The notes under the pieces: generated by a model
Told to the model about the DNA's origin: nothing
Seen by the model: the letters and a program-made list of their open reading frames with translations, nothing else
The model's database searches: none
Part shown: positions 10,918 to 23,236 of the stretch, in pieces
Layout of the letters: every line of letters begins with the position of its first letter
How positions within the stretch are numbered: the first letter of the stretch is position 1
NCBI GenBank assembly: GCA_030077755.1
Contig: JAQJZZ010000013.1
Span: forward strand, 248,001 to 312,000
DNA: 64,000 nt
Origin: Filosporella fistucella
Lineage: Eukaryota; Ascomycota; Leotiomycetes; Helotiales
Reading direction: 5' to 3'
Made by a program: the position numbers and the translations under genes

Positions 10918-13386
10918 CTACTGCTTAATAACCCTATCGCTATTCAACGTCTTGACCTTCCCACTCCAAAAATTAATCCAATTATAGATCTCCGTATGCC
11001 ACACCAAACTATTCTCCCTATTCGTAATCCAATGTGTCTCATCAGGAAAGTACAAGAAACGGCTCGGAATTCCCTTCGATTGTAAAACATTAAATGTGAA
11101 TATACCTTCGGAGATAGGAACTCTGTAATCGCGCTCAGAATGAATGATGAATTGCGGGGTTGCGAAATTAGCTGCGTAGCGGGCAGGACTCCAGCGAGAA
11201 TAACTAGGGTTTGTGCCTACGAAAGCGACTTCGTCTTCGTATCCCTCTTCTGGGTCTTGAGAAGGCTTCTCATCGGTCCAGATTGTACCATTATTATCGT
11301 GTTCGATGAACCAAAGTTCTTCGGTACCGTAGTTGGTAAGGGTAGATACTTTCCCATCGTGGCAGACAAGAGCTTTGAATTCGCGGCCGAGATCGTGACC
11401 TTGGATCCAGTTCATCATGTAGCAACCGTAACTAGCTCCAGCAGCGACGGCGTTAGTGGTATCGGCATATGGAATGTTTTTCTTGACGTATTCCCAGGCG
11501 TTAATGAGATCTTGGTATGGACGACCACCCCATTGTTCTTGGATACGATCGGTGAGTGGTTGACCGTATGATGTGGAACCAGTAGGGTTAGGTCCGATCA
11601 AAATATAGCCTTGATCAGCCCAAGTACGGAGGTTCCAACGAGTGGACCAAGAATTCCCGGTATAACCTTGAGGTCCACCGTGAACATAGAATATGACGGG
11701 GTATTTCTTGGTCTCGTCAAATCCGGTGGGAAGCACGATCCAAGAATGTTGCTTATCACCCTCATATCCTTTGTACCAGAAGTCTCGAATACCAGCAGAT
11801 GTCAAACCAGCAAGTTCTGGGTCGACCAAGTTTGCAGAAAACAGAGTGCGCTTCGCGTTTGTCTTGACATCCAAAACGTACCAAAGTGCGCTTGTCCAAG
11901 TAGCCGTCGCAGCAATGAAGGCTTTTCCATCAGGCAACACATAGTATCCCGCCATATTCTCAATGCTGGTGAGGTTCTTTGGCTCAAATGTAGGAGAGGA
12001 ATTAATAGGAAGGACGAACAATCTTCTGGCACCTTGATAATCGTTACCAAGATACAGACTCTTACTATCTGGAGACCAGTCAATTGCTCCGACGCTGTAA
12101 TGCCATTTCGAAAGCAGGTTGGTTATTTTGCTACTCTTGACATCGTAGATATATAGCTTTATTCGATCACTTTCGTAAGTAACCCCATCCATCTGACCAT
12201 ATGCCAATTTGGTGCCGTCTGGGGACCAGGTAGGCGAAGAGCTTGCACCAAGAGCAGTCTTTGGTGCGGCGGTATTTGGGCCATTGATCTTCACTGGAAG
12301 CTTGCTGCCATCATGTGGCACTAGGTAAACGTACGATGCTGTATAGTTTGCCTTCGCAAGCTCGGGTGCCTTGGTGATGAATGCAACAGAAGATCCATCC
12401 GGAGAGAGATCATAGTCACCAGAGTCTCCAAAAGGAGGGATAGGTGATTCTGGTAATGTGACGACTTTCTCGGCAGCTGTCCATCCCTGGAACAAGTTCT
12501 TGATGTCTTTATTGAACACGTAGCTGGAGCTGTTTGTCGAGGAGATTGATCCGGAGAAAATAGCATTTCTCTGTTTCTCGATATACACATCCCAATGACG
12601 AATGTAAATGTTGTCATAAAGCTTAGCAGTGCTTAAGGGGGTAGGGACGAGCTCTGGATTATAGGCAGTCCCATTCTCGTATGCGAGAGAATAGACGACA
12701 AATTTGATGCCAGTTTTGGTTTCCCTGGCTTTGAGTCCACTGAATGGTGCCGGCAGATGTCCCAATTGAGTTCTGAGCTTCACTGTCAGGACTTTGAATT
12801 TACGATACGGAAACCTCAGATTGACTTACGAAGTGAAAGAAGTTGGGGTCATTTCACCAATCCATAGTCCAACACCACCCTTAACCTCACTTGCATTTGC
12901 ATTGACGGTACTATTCAGATATAGAATCTTGTCACCTACAAAAATAAACTCCGAGATTTCGGTAGTGAATGATTTCGGTGCAGCAGTGATGTTGCCCGAG
13001 GCGATATCAAGTATCTTCCATGATCTGGAAGACTTGTGGCTCGTCCAATTGTAGGTTGTAGATGAGAAAACGCCGAAAGTGCCTGCTGTGTTTACGACTG
13101 GTATTGAGCGGCGAGGGGCAGCTAACATGCTCCTATAACCACAGATCAGTTCAAGATTCAAGCCTTATCACAATTGAGGAGCATAAACAACTTCAATTGA
13201 TGAATTGATCACACAGGGCGCCGGCTTTCGGGGCCAACATTTTGGATAAAACAATGCTAATTGACCGATTATGCATTTAAGAGGCGGGGAAAGGTGTTTG
13301 ATAACAGGAGTTACTTACTGGGGAGTGATAGCATTCGTACCCGCCACCACGGCGAGCAGCGCCAAACAAGATTGCTTGAAAATCAT
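10918..13386 (-). CDS. dpp5: Secreted dipeptidyl-peptidase V (S9 family)
   Basis: Minus strand, exons 13386-13319, 13132-12830, 12772-10918; 741 aa. Exon 1 encodes a signal peptide (MIFKQSCLALLAVVAGTNA). The N-terminal part is a beta-propeller with repeated SPDG and WSPD turns. The C-terminal alpha/beta-hydrolase carries the nucleophile in GASYG (Ser about 571), Asp in SERDYRV (about 672) and His in DETHW (about 704), so the triad is intact. It cleaves X-Ala and similar dipeptides from peptide N-termini outside the cell. Size matches the fungal DPP-V family (about 720 aa). The acceptor of intron 2 was set at 12773 because only this CAG keeps frame; the nearer CAG at 12783 would not. It lies in tandem with an M28 aminopeptidase on the same strand, two enzymes that would act together on extracellular peptides. 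Confidence 0.93.
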
Positions 13387-14323
13387 GGCGAGCAATTGGG
13401 GGTTCAAAATTGCTTAAAATTTGACAAGATTGATGGGGGAGGCACCGTTATATGCCACTCGATTTCCATGCTCAGGCGATTAACCCACCTGAGTTAATCT
13501 GGAAGCTGGATAATGTCGTATCTCCGTCCACTCTTGACGAATGTGATTAAATTCAATTTGCGCGTGTTGTGTATCGTGGTACTTCGTAATCAATCGCGAG
13601 CTTTGGGGGAATCCTTGGCTGCAGGTACCCGCAGGATACCCCTCATCGAGATACTTTCGTGAGCTCTGAAAGACGATATACTTTTCGCTTTTTCCCATTC
13701 AAGGTTCTATACTAACTCTATCTCAATAATTTTAATTTTACCCCATTATTTGTTTCCATGTATAAACCCCCATAGATCTCTTTCAAAATTTGATCACGAT
13801 GCAGCAGCGATAATCATTGTAAAGTGACATTTTGATAAATGGTGGCGGGCAGCGGGGTCATCCGCCAAGTAGCCAAGACATTCCGACCTACTTCTTCCGT
13901 CTCCGCTCCTCCTCGGCGAAGATCATGCCAAGTATAGTACCTCGAAAGGGGAGGTGCTTAGCATTTTCGGGGGCTTGGCCTCTAAAGTCTCATCGGAGGT
14001 GAAGGTGGGATTTGTATAAAGTCACTTGGCCGGGAATGAAGCAATGGGGAAGGTGGAGTTGTAGGATTGATCCAAACTTACCTTGAAGGCCAATGAGAAA
14101 AAATGGCTAATTTTTCTTTCACTCGAGAGGAGCAGGGTATACATTTCATGAAGAAGGAGGGAAATTCCGCAAGAATTCTGGCTTTTGAAGAATATAAATC
14201 CCAGCTGACAATGAGTAGCCACGCGTGGCCACTTCCCTTGCCCGCCACCATCTCAATCCACAGCTGAACGATTGTACCCTGTCATCACGGACAATATATG
14301 CCAGAAAGTTGCTGACAGGCTAC
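13387..14323. promoter_or_regulatory. Intergenic region: promoter of DPP-V and 3' region of the M28 gene
   Basis: No gene is seen. It must hold the DPP-V promoter on the minus strand. Open frames (13480-13698, 14022-14222) lack coding character. I see no convincing regulatory repeat. Confidence 0.4.
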
Positions 14324-15764
14324 TTAAAGATAAGAAGCTTCCACCAAGAACCCAACAGTAAGCTGGGACCATATTAGCCATTGATCAGTCAGCTTCGCGC
14401 AGAGTAATCTTACCTTGGTGTGGCGTAAAACAGCATCCCACATAATTGTGGCATAGGTCTGTTGATAACCGTGTCAGGATGTGGATTCTACAGACCAAGA
14501 ACCAAGGGGGTATTAAAACTTACATCACTAGCAGAATGGATATAAGGACTCGCATCGTCAAAGAGATCTTCGTGCACAAGAGAAGCGGCTACTAAGTGTT
14601 AGTGTTCTGGGGATTCTGAGTGCGCCTCACTAAGTACTTACGGAATCCATTCGAGGTAGCGCTTGCATGATCAGAACATCCATATCCACACTTGCTAGTT
14701 CCAGCAGTGAGTCCAGTGTATTGCTGAATGATAATTCGCATATAAGCATTCAGCGCAGCATTCGTGTAGTCGGTAAACACAACTGGTCTTCCACCAGGAG
14801 AATAACCAGTCATGTCCTGATTGAGCATGGCGAGGACAGTTTTGCCTGCCGACTTGTAGTTGGCAAAAATAGCTGCAGAGCCAAGCAGTCCGCCTTCTTC
14901 ACCGGAGTAGAAATGGAACTCGAGTGTATTCTTTGGTTTAAAGCCAGAAGTTGCGAGAACTCTGAATGCTTCAAGGATGGTCACGGTTCCACTTCCATCA
15001 TCATCAGCACCAGGTGAGCGACCAGTTGAAGTGCTGCCGACAGAATCGATATGTGCTCCCACAATGACTATGGTTCTTTAGTGGACTGAATGCTAGGTTA
15101 GGTGGATTTGACTTACCGAGGTTTGAGGATGTTCCTGGAATTCTGGCGATGATTGATGGCATGTTGAAAGAGTGCGTGAACTTGGAGACAGTAATTGCCG
15201 AGTTTGCTGCAGCAATCGTGGTAATCTGATTGAATAGCCAAGTGGATGCTTGAGTACCAGTTGCACTTCGGTAGTATCTTGTCGTGAACCTGAAAGAATC
15301 AGTAAACACATGATGGGATTTGGAACAGCCAGACTTACTCAGTGAAAGTCTTCAACCAACTTTGTGGTCCAGTCATGGTAATTTTGGCAACGAGTGCAGT
15401 GCCCTCATCGACATGAGATAAGGTTGTAGGGTAAACCACGGCAGCGGCTGCGACCAGCGAGTTGATTGGTGTACCAGAGAGGGAGTCAAGAACCTCTTCA
15501 TCCTGGAAGTATGAGGTTAGTTTTTAGTAGAGTCTGAAGCGGTAGATAACTAACCTTGATATCGGTCACGTCAATGAAATTGATTTTCTTGGAGACATAG
15601 TTATCGATCTTCTCCTCCTCGGTGACCCAAGTCCCAGCATCAGCCTCAGAGGTCTTGATCAGACGAAGGCTAGTGTTGACTTTGGAGCTGTCTGAAGATG
15701 GAAGAGCCAGGACTAGAAGAGAAGAGCAAGTAAGGAGCGCTCCGAATGACAGATTGAAATGCAT
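14324..15764 (-). CDS. Secreted M28 aminopeptidase (leucine aminopeptidase type)
   Basis: Minus strand, seven exons: 15764-15555, 15502-15339, 15289-15117, 15067-14642, 14591-14524, 14458-14414, 14362-14324; 374 aa with every junction in frame. A signal peptide is present (MHFNLSFGALLTCSSLLVLA), followed by a propeptide. The two-zinc site is complete: His and Asp in VGAHIDS, the bridging Asp in GADDDGSG, catalytic and metal Glu in FYSGEEGGLLGS, Asp in NQDMTGY, and His in CGYGCSDHAS. It removes hydrophobic N-terminal residues from peptides outside the cell. The last two exons are only 45 and 39 nt. It ends ...GFLVEASYL, which matches the family's usual C-terminus, supporting the small exons. 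Confidence 0.93.
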
Positions 15765-18072
15765 AATGAGCAATTTTGACGGGAAAGCTACCTCCTTTAG
15801 ATCGATGTTAAAGATGAGATGATCAATCAATCCTACCTTTCGACCTACTATATATTAAGCAGTACCAAACGATTTATAAGGGTGTATTATCTCAGTCTTG
15901 AAGTTTCACACCTATCGTACCACAAGATCTAAGTCCTTCCTTTTCAATGATCGCCAAGTACCTTGGACCTTCCTTTTATAAGCTTTCTAAGCTTTTCACG
16001 AGATCGTTGAAGTCGGCAAATATTTGGCACCCAATGATCATACTTTAAATCTTCATACCAAGACGGAGCTACATCTTGGCAAGAGCGGTAGTGAACGGGA
16101 TGTGGTACGGCTTTGGCATGTCGCTTAGAGTATATATCAACATCTGTCAAGAGATCAAGCAGCTTCTAGAAGGAGACAAGCTAACAAATCAGAACCTTGG
16201 CAGACCATTTCACGAGCTCTCCTAAGATCAGATAAGAAATCGTGACCGTGGGGTATTTGTAAGTAAAGAAGTGTTGTTAAGGCCACGGCACTTAATTTCT
16301 GGACGATCATTCGGCATTTGGTAGTCCTAAATCGCGATGCCGAAAGGGGAAGGTGGCTCGAATGGCAGCATCTGCTCGCAATTGAATATTGCTGAGAGGT
16401 CCAACCATGACAAGTACAATTGAAATACGACGATGCATAACATACCCCATGTTCAAACACACTTGCGCAATTGATTAGACCTAGCTTAGTCTTCGGATGA
16501 ACATGGTGGCCGACAGCGCTACAAGAGTATCTGACTGGCTGTCCTGCTGAATAATACTAGGGAGTTCAACGGCTCTCGTTCTATTTGATGGCGTGTCATT
16601 ATACAAGAGCAGAAATGTATTGTTGAAACATTGTCGCAAACTGTGCATGAAAATAGGCGCGAGACTTTGCCTGTTCAGCAACCACATGAAGCCGGTGCTT
16701 GGGCTGATTGGAGCGATTGAGTTATCACCGACACCTATTCACAGTCCCAGGCCAAAGACCACCTTCTAAGCAGAAGACAGGTAGTGCATGATTGCGAAAA
16801 TAATATGGTGTTGTTGAACAAATATGAGTCCGGCAACGTATCAAGTTTTGTTGTTTGGTGTCCGCAAAGAGTGTCCGTCGAATTTACCATGTATTTCTAT
16901 TCGGGTGGTTCCTGTAATTTTTTCCTGGCCAACTTCACCCACTCTTTTCGTGTCCTGATAGTCAATTTTGTAATTCTTCACGAACAGCTTCCAAATGATC
17001 CATGTCGGGTTGTGGGGTCGATAAGCAAAGAATCCCCTTATGGTTCTCTGAAGTGTCTGGAAAGCCCTGTGGTAGTGAATGCATCACACATTACATCTCA
17101 GATGGCAGAGCCGATCCCGAATGTCTCCATCATGATATCCATAGGCAGATGGGCGATTCCATCATTGCTTCGTCTCTCTGGTGGTCTAGATCCTAGGGAG
17201 CACGAATGGATTTCCCAGAGGCTGCCTTACTTACAAATCGTGCCCCAAATTATATATCGAATCGTTTCTTCGTGGGAAACCCTCTTACGGCCAGCATCGT
17301 TCATATATTTTGGATTTGAAGTATGCCACAACTGCCTTCTTGTGTTTCGTTGATTATATCACTCCCGTTGTTTTAGCCTCCAGATGTCTCAGCCACCCAA
17401 ATTTATTTCGAGTTTCCATGGCTCTCTTTCAATCTATCATTTTATGTTCGCGTTTGTGGTCTTTCCATCCATTGCGGTTCGGTTTCGAGGAGATCAGGGA
17501 TAGAATGAAGTGTCCGTGAGGACTGTTGGAGATCGCTAGGCCGTTCTTCTGGCTGATGCTAGAAGCATCGTTGGTGGGTGTTCATTCATTACGTTCGAGG
17601 CTCCCTGCACCCGAAGATAGCATCGTGTTGAATGAGTCCGGGCTGTGGCACTTCCAATAAACGAAGTTTGAGATAGGTTATGTGATGAATAGGTATGTGT
17701 GGAATGGAACTGGAGTGAGTTGAAAGAGAGGGTGGGCATCGCGTTCAACTTGTCGCGTCACACGCGAGATCAACACGCCATCACGCCCTCTTCCTTTCAA
17801 GACTTGTATCAGTCAATATTCATTGCAACACACTTCACAAATCGAATGCGAGTCAAGATATTTTCTTTTAGCTGCGAAGTTAAATTTATAGCGAGGTCGC
17901 TAGAAACATAGGGTTGTCAAAAGCCCTGCTTCTGGATGGTAAGTCTTCGAGTGTGCCTTGCTAAATTCGACGCTCTGCTAATTGGATAGTATGTGCGAAA
18001 CATTTCCGAGCAAAATTATTTTAATCACCCCACCTCGCAGTCGAGAGCTCTATATTCATATTACCCGCGATA
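15765..18072. other. 2.3-kb stretch without a supported gene
   Basis: Several open frames (16784-17353 on plus; 15944-16150, 16155-16460 and 16481-16687 on minus) fail to form a recognisable protein. Minus-strand frames between about 15950 and 17350 read as long semi-open segments broken by scattered stops, which could be a decayed gene, but I cannot name a family. One TGTGGGGT octamer occurs at about 17014-17021, outside any promoter I can define. The part near 15765-16100 would contain the M28 promoter. Confidence 0.4.
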
Positions 18073-19930
18073 TCACTTCTTGTACCAGTCACTCAGGCGG
18101 TACTTGGTCTCTCCATCATAAACAGACAGTCGCTGCAGAGCCTCCTCCCCTTCACGATTTATAGTATCCCGAATCTCCGGGGATCTTGGAGAGATACGAC
18201 ACTTGAATGGATTTGGCCTCATATTCAAGCCGTTTCTGTTCATCGTCAATTTATATTCAGTGGCCGCAATTGATTAACTCACGTGTAGTCGAAAATATCG
18301 ACTGGAATCTCCTTGCCATCAGATCCTCGGGCTTTCCGAATATTGAAACCCCATAGCAGACGAGCAATTGTGATGAACGTCCCTTGTTCAGCAAGCCCTT
18401 GGCCGCTGCATACACGTCTTCCCCATCCGAAAGTCATATAACCTCGCTCATTTGGGAATGGACGAGAATCTGGACTGTCTTTGAGATAACGAGATGGATT
18501 GAATCGATCTGGTTCTGGGAAATCACGCTCGTTGCGATGGATTGCCCACACATTACCTTGCACCCAAGTGCCTTTAGGGATATGCCAGCCCTATTATTGT
18601 CAGCATTGTGTTTAAAAAAATACCGGAAGACTTACTTTATACTCATCATCCTGGATCGGAGCATGAGGCTGACCACCAATGATAGCGACAGACCTCCAAC
18701 GGAACACTTCCTTTACGAACGCCTTGATATATGGCAAGTTCGGCTCATCATCCATACTTGGACTTCTACTGGAACCGACTACCCGGTCGAGCTCTTCCCA
18801 TGCCTTTGGAAGAACCTCCGGGAATGCGCAGCATGCAAGGACAAATGTCACAAGAGTCGAACTAGAGGTGTCACTACCAGCACCAAACAGATTCCCTGTC
18901 AGAGCTGCGATCTCTTCTTGTTTCAAATCGTAAGCTGGAGCCTCTTCGAACAACTTTTTCACGTAGCATTGAGGTTGCTCGGGATTATCTCGAGCTTCTT
19001 CAGCAAGTGAGTAGTAGAAACTACCGCCACGTGCATTTTTACCTCCCAGACCATGTTTCCAAGGCGCGATTTTGGTTGGAAACTTAGCCAGAACTATTTT
19101 CTCTCATTAGAAATCTCTCTTCTTATGTTTCTACGTTCACTTACATGGAAATGTCTCCATCAACATGGGGAATGTTTTGCCGGGTACGTTCAGCTCGGCT
19201 GCTCTTTGCATAACTGCAAGAACCTCGCTGATGATTGGATCTTTGGTACTTGAAATTCTTCTTCCGAATCCGATAATAGATACCACACTCGCTGCGTACC
19301 GCTCGAAATGCTTCTCATAGTCTTCAGGGGTTCGTAGGAGATTATATGCAACAAGCATACTTTCATCGTTCTGGAACCCTCGATAATTTCTCACTTGCTG
19401 AAGACCAACGCCCATGTGCGTCAATTTACGATGAACTCTCCATCGAGGGCCGTAGTACATGGAAACCAGATTTGTTTGGCCTGGGCCGAGTTCACCGAAT
19501 ACCACCATTCGAGGTCTTGACGCATAAATTCCGGCTCTTTTGTCCAACAATTCAGATGCAGCCCAAGCATCACATATCCATACGGTAGGGTTCCTTCCAA
19601 TCCAGAAAGTGATCACATTAGTGTTGTAGTGTTTGGCTACTTCTTCAAAGTAAATCCAGGGCTTGGTATCCGGAAGCAGATGAGTATTGCCAATGATCGG
19701 TAACGGTAACGGCCCAGGTGGCTGAAAGAGGTCAACTCAAAATCCCTTTCTTGATTCAGGTCTAATCTCACCATTCGAGAATGAAGATACAACATATGTG
19801 CATAGTCAACAGCTAGTGCCACGAACCCAACAGCTAAAACCGCCAACAAAACGTTCGTGGCTCCAGGTTTTGTGATTGCAGCCTGTATCTGCATCCATAA
19901 TGCAGTCGAACCCAAAGAATCGGTAATCAT
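18073..19930 (-). CDS. Cytochrome P450 monooxygenase
   Basis: Minus strand, five exons: 19930-19772, 19721-19145, 19093-18636, 18590-18283, 18235-18073; 554 aa. A membrane anchor (NVLLAVLAVGFVALAVDYAH) is followed by the proline hinge PPGPLPLPIIGN. The I-helix AGSDTSSST, the ExxR motif (KEVFRWR) and the haem loop FGWGRRVCSG with Cys459 are all present, so the enzyme should be active in the ER membrane. The substrate cannot be read from sequence; it is of the general fungal class that includes O-methylsterigmatocystin-oxidoreductase-like P450s. It is transcribed divergently from a sugar-porter MFS over a 538-bp region with two TGTGGGGY octamers. By position it opens the catabolic block and could hydroxylate its aromatic substrate (inference). 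Confidence 0.92.
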
Positions 19931-20468
19931 GATGGGCAGTATCACAGAGCCTCAGTCTATAGTTCCTTGCAAGATCAAAAGGTTATCAGCTGTTACGGTT
20001 TCGATCCGAGATTTTCACTCAGCGTAAGCGCCACGAACGCTATTCAAATCATGCAGCGGTGAGCCTATCCCACTCTATGCGTTCCAAAGCACGCACGTGT
20101 ATCACGGTAAAGCAGTGTGGGGCTTACCATTCTTTCATTGCACTCTGTGGGGTCTTACTGCTGTCATTCATCACTTTCCTGCAGTTGCGGCCATATTCGC
20201 GATCTTCCCCGCTCCAGTGAGCCAAGCGAGCCCCAGAGCTCAGCTACCCCGCAGGGTTCCTTGACACCAAGCTCCAATCGCTGGAGATAGCGTAATCGCG
20301 CTGTTGGGATTCCTCCTGGGTTGCCAGCGCCTTGGGTAGTCGCCTGGGCATCCAGTGAGGTGCTCTAAAGAGAGCTTGTCCTCAACATCCCCCCTTTATC
20401 TGAATGTTAGGTATATGACTTTTAAGTTTTGATTATACTTTCACGCTATACATCCAAGTTCAGCAACT
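19931..20468. promoter_or_regulatory. Divergent promoter, P450 / MFS
   Basis: A 538-bp region between the two start codons. It contains TGTGGGGC at 20116-20123 and TGTGGGGT at 20146-20153, both on the plus strand and both followed by CTTAC. The octamer recurs in most other promoters of the 18-49 kb block. GTGGGG also fits the CreA consensus SYGGRG. Confidence 0.5.
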
Positions 20469-22269
20469 ATGTCTTCACAATTCAATATACCAGAATCGTC
20501 TCTATGGGCCAATCGAAAATGTCTTATTCTCTGCTGTCTCGTAGGGACAGCAAACATGCAATATGGATTTGATTCTGCTGCTGTTGGGGCACTTCAAGCT
20601 ATGCCCGGATTCCTGAAAGTTTTTGGCTATGTCGATCCTAAAAACCCATTTGGTTATGGTATAGATGCAAGTTAATCGTATCCGGTTCATGAAAAGTTGT
20701 TACTGATAACTTGATAGAGCACATTTCAGCGTCTCATCACATCACTTTTGACACTGGGATCATTCATCTCATCACTTGTTGCCGGTTCGTTTAGTGCATA
20801 TATGGGTCGAAGACATGCACTGTGGCTAGCATGTATTTTGAATGCAGCTGCAGTAGCTATTCAAATTGCTACTACAAGTAAAGGTGTCCTCTACCTGGGC
20901 CGTCTCTTGCTCGGTCTTGCAAATGGATTTTTTGTTACTTTTTCCAATGTCTATACCGCTGAGGCTGCCCCATCTCACCTTCGTGGTGTCATGGTTGCCA
21001 TGTTTGCGTATTGTAAGTCCAAAGCTATATTTGTTGGGTTTTCACTGCCACACTCTCGTATATTTGAAATTACTAACATTGAATACAGGGGTCAATATTG
21101 GCTCAATCATAGGTTCTGTGGTTGTCAATTTTACACGAGTACACTTGGACAAATCCTCGTATCAGATCCCTCTAGGATGTCTCTACATAGTTCCCACTAT
21201 CCTGGCCATCTCGCTTTTCTTTGTTCCAGAAAGTCCTCGATGGCTGCTTCACAAGGGCCGTGATGAAAGCGCTCGCAAAGCCCTCGAACAGCTCAGAGGA
21301 ACGTCAGTGGATCAGCAATATATTGAACTTGAATGGGCTGAAATGGTGAGGGGTGTTGAAGAGGAGAAGAAGCTAGCGAAGAGTATTGGAGTTCTCGACA
21401 TGTTCAGAGGTAAGTAATTCTGGTCTCTGAGGTTTGAGACTAATCAGATAGGTACCGATCTTCGAAGGACACTCCTCTGCTACGGTATGATAGCATGTCA
21501 GACTGCATCTGGAATCTGGTTCTTGATCGGATATCAAACATACTTCCTTGGTATTGCCGGCATAACTAAAAGCTTCGAATATTCAATTATGAACACAGTG
21601 ATTGGTTTCATCGGTGTCAACTTTGGTATGTACGCCATTCGCCACGTTTTCGGTCGCCGCTCTATCCTCATGTTCGGAGCAACTATGTGCGGATTGTCTC
21701 AACTTGTAAGCGCAGTCGTATATACTGTGGAGCCGTCGAGCACCACTGCTGGAAAGGTACTGGTTGCCTCCACAGCGATTTTTAAATTCTTTTACAACGG
21801 CTGTGTTGGAGCCGCTAGCTATCCTGTTGCAACAGAGCTGGTTAGTTCTCGATTGAGAGCATGGACGGTGGGTACTGCAACAGCACTAGGATATATTCTT
21901 GCATGGCTTGTTGGCTTCTGCAGCCCCTATTTCATCAATCCTCGGGATCTGAACTGGTATGTCTCTCTTCCCCACCCTATAACCCATGTTAACATCTTCA
22001 GGGGTCCCAAATACGGATACATCTGGGCAGCTTCCAATGCTCTCTGCGTGGTATTCTTCTTCTTCTTCATGCCTGAAATGAAAGGAAGATCTCTTGAAGA
22101 ATTGGATGAGATTTTCGCAGCCAGAACTCCAGCTAGGAAGTTCAAACAGTTTCAATGCACGATTAGAGATGAGGCTGCTTTTGATATGGCGGAGAAGAAG
22201 GGGATTAGAATTGATAAGGAGGGTATGGTTAGTGAGGAGGTCGAGGAAAGGGATGGTGATAGGGTGTGA
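20469..22269 (+). CDS. MFS transporter, sugar-porter family
   Basis: Five exons: 20469-20666, 20718-21012, 21089-21409, 21452-21956, 22002-22269; 528 aa. Twelve membrane segments are expected. Signature pieces are YMGRRHALW, GRLLLGLANGF, PESPRWLLHKGR, VFGRRSILMFG and the C-terminal PEMKGRSLEELDEIF, all placed as in sugar porters (lactose permease, quinate and hexose carriers). Intron 1 has a GC-AG border (GCAAGT donor at 20667); no GT donor nearby restores the frame, so I take it as genuine. Intron 4 is 45 nt and in frame, so retention would add 15 residues instead of truncating the protein. It is divergent from the P450, so co-regulation and uptake of the same substrate or a related compound are likely (inference). 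Confidence 0.92.
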
Positions 22270-23236
22270 GGATTTCGATCTTTGGAGGGGTGTTTACTTT
22301 GAATTTGGCATGGAAGAGAATATCTTCTCGTATAATATATCTCATGTATCTAGATACTAGATTTCCAAATGAAACTCCTTCCCTACATCAAAGTTCCCTC
22401 TCTTCTCCCGCTCACCACAGCCCATACCTCACACAACCATCCCACTCCCAGTCCCAGGACCCCTTCACTCCCACTCCCACATCCTCTCTCCTATCCAAAT
22501 CACCCATCTCACTTCCCTGCATAAACTAATCTCACTCCCTAGCAGCATACCACACAATTCCTCTTCCCCACGTCCCACGGACAAGGCCTTGGGTCCTAGC
22601 ACCCATAACACCCCGTACTTGTACATGACACGAAAACCATGCCTTCGGAAATGGGTACCATGTGGGACACGTCACTGACTCATTCTTCAATATTCTAAAT
22701 CGCTAAATGACTTCCTCTGCCGATATACCGAGAACTCCCACAGCCAAGCCAATGAAATACTCACCCACTTTCGAGGTGCCTATCTCGCTACCCCACACCC
22801 CAGAAAAATACAGTACCCGTTTGCTAACGAGTAAACCCTGTTTGTCAGCTGTCACAAATATATCTCCTCTTTGTAGGTAGGGCATCGAAGACCCTCATGT
22901 TTCACTCCAAACCCAAATCAGGACTACTAATATGCCCCATAGACGCTAATTTTCAAGTCCCTCGATTTCAAGTTTAGATGCGGGGCCCCACACTCTACCT
23001 TGTGTTGTGTTGTTTGAGGAGGGGGAAGATTAGTAAGGTACCTCACTCACTAAGAGAGGAGAAAAAAGACATAAGTGGTAATAGATCTACGGTGTCTGCT
23101 AAGAACTTCGTGCGAAGAATTTTAGTCGATTTCTCTTATAATCTACCTTAATTATTCTGCATCGTGATAGTCTCCAGACTTTTGACATCGGCATTGATTT
23201 GAGAGACAGAGATAAAAAGGGAGAGAGAGAGAAACC
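22270..23236. promoter_or_regulatory. Promoter region of the second MFS gene
   Basis: No gene is seen. The stretch holds GCCCCACA at 22985-22992, which is TGTGGGGC on the minus strand and sits next to the palindrome GGGGCCCC. A purine-rich run (GA repeats) precedes the ATG at 23237. Open frames at 22266-22529 and 22703-22885 are not coding-like. Confidence 0.4.

Noticed and set aside
12773..12829. Acceptor CAG at 12783 for DPP-V intron 2
   Set aside because: It shifts the frame and gives an early stop; the CAG ending at 12773 restores the family sequence.
16784..17353. 189-aa plus-strand open frame
   Set aside because: No domain, irregular composition, no splice context, and the opposite strand shows competing semi-open frames.
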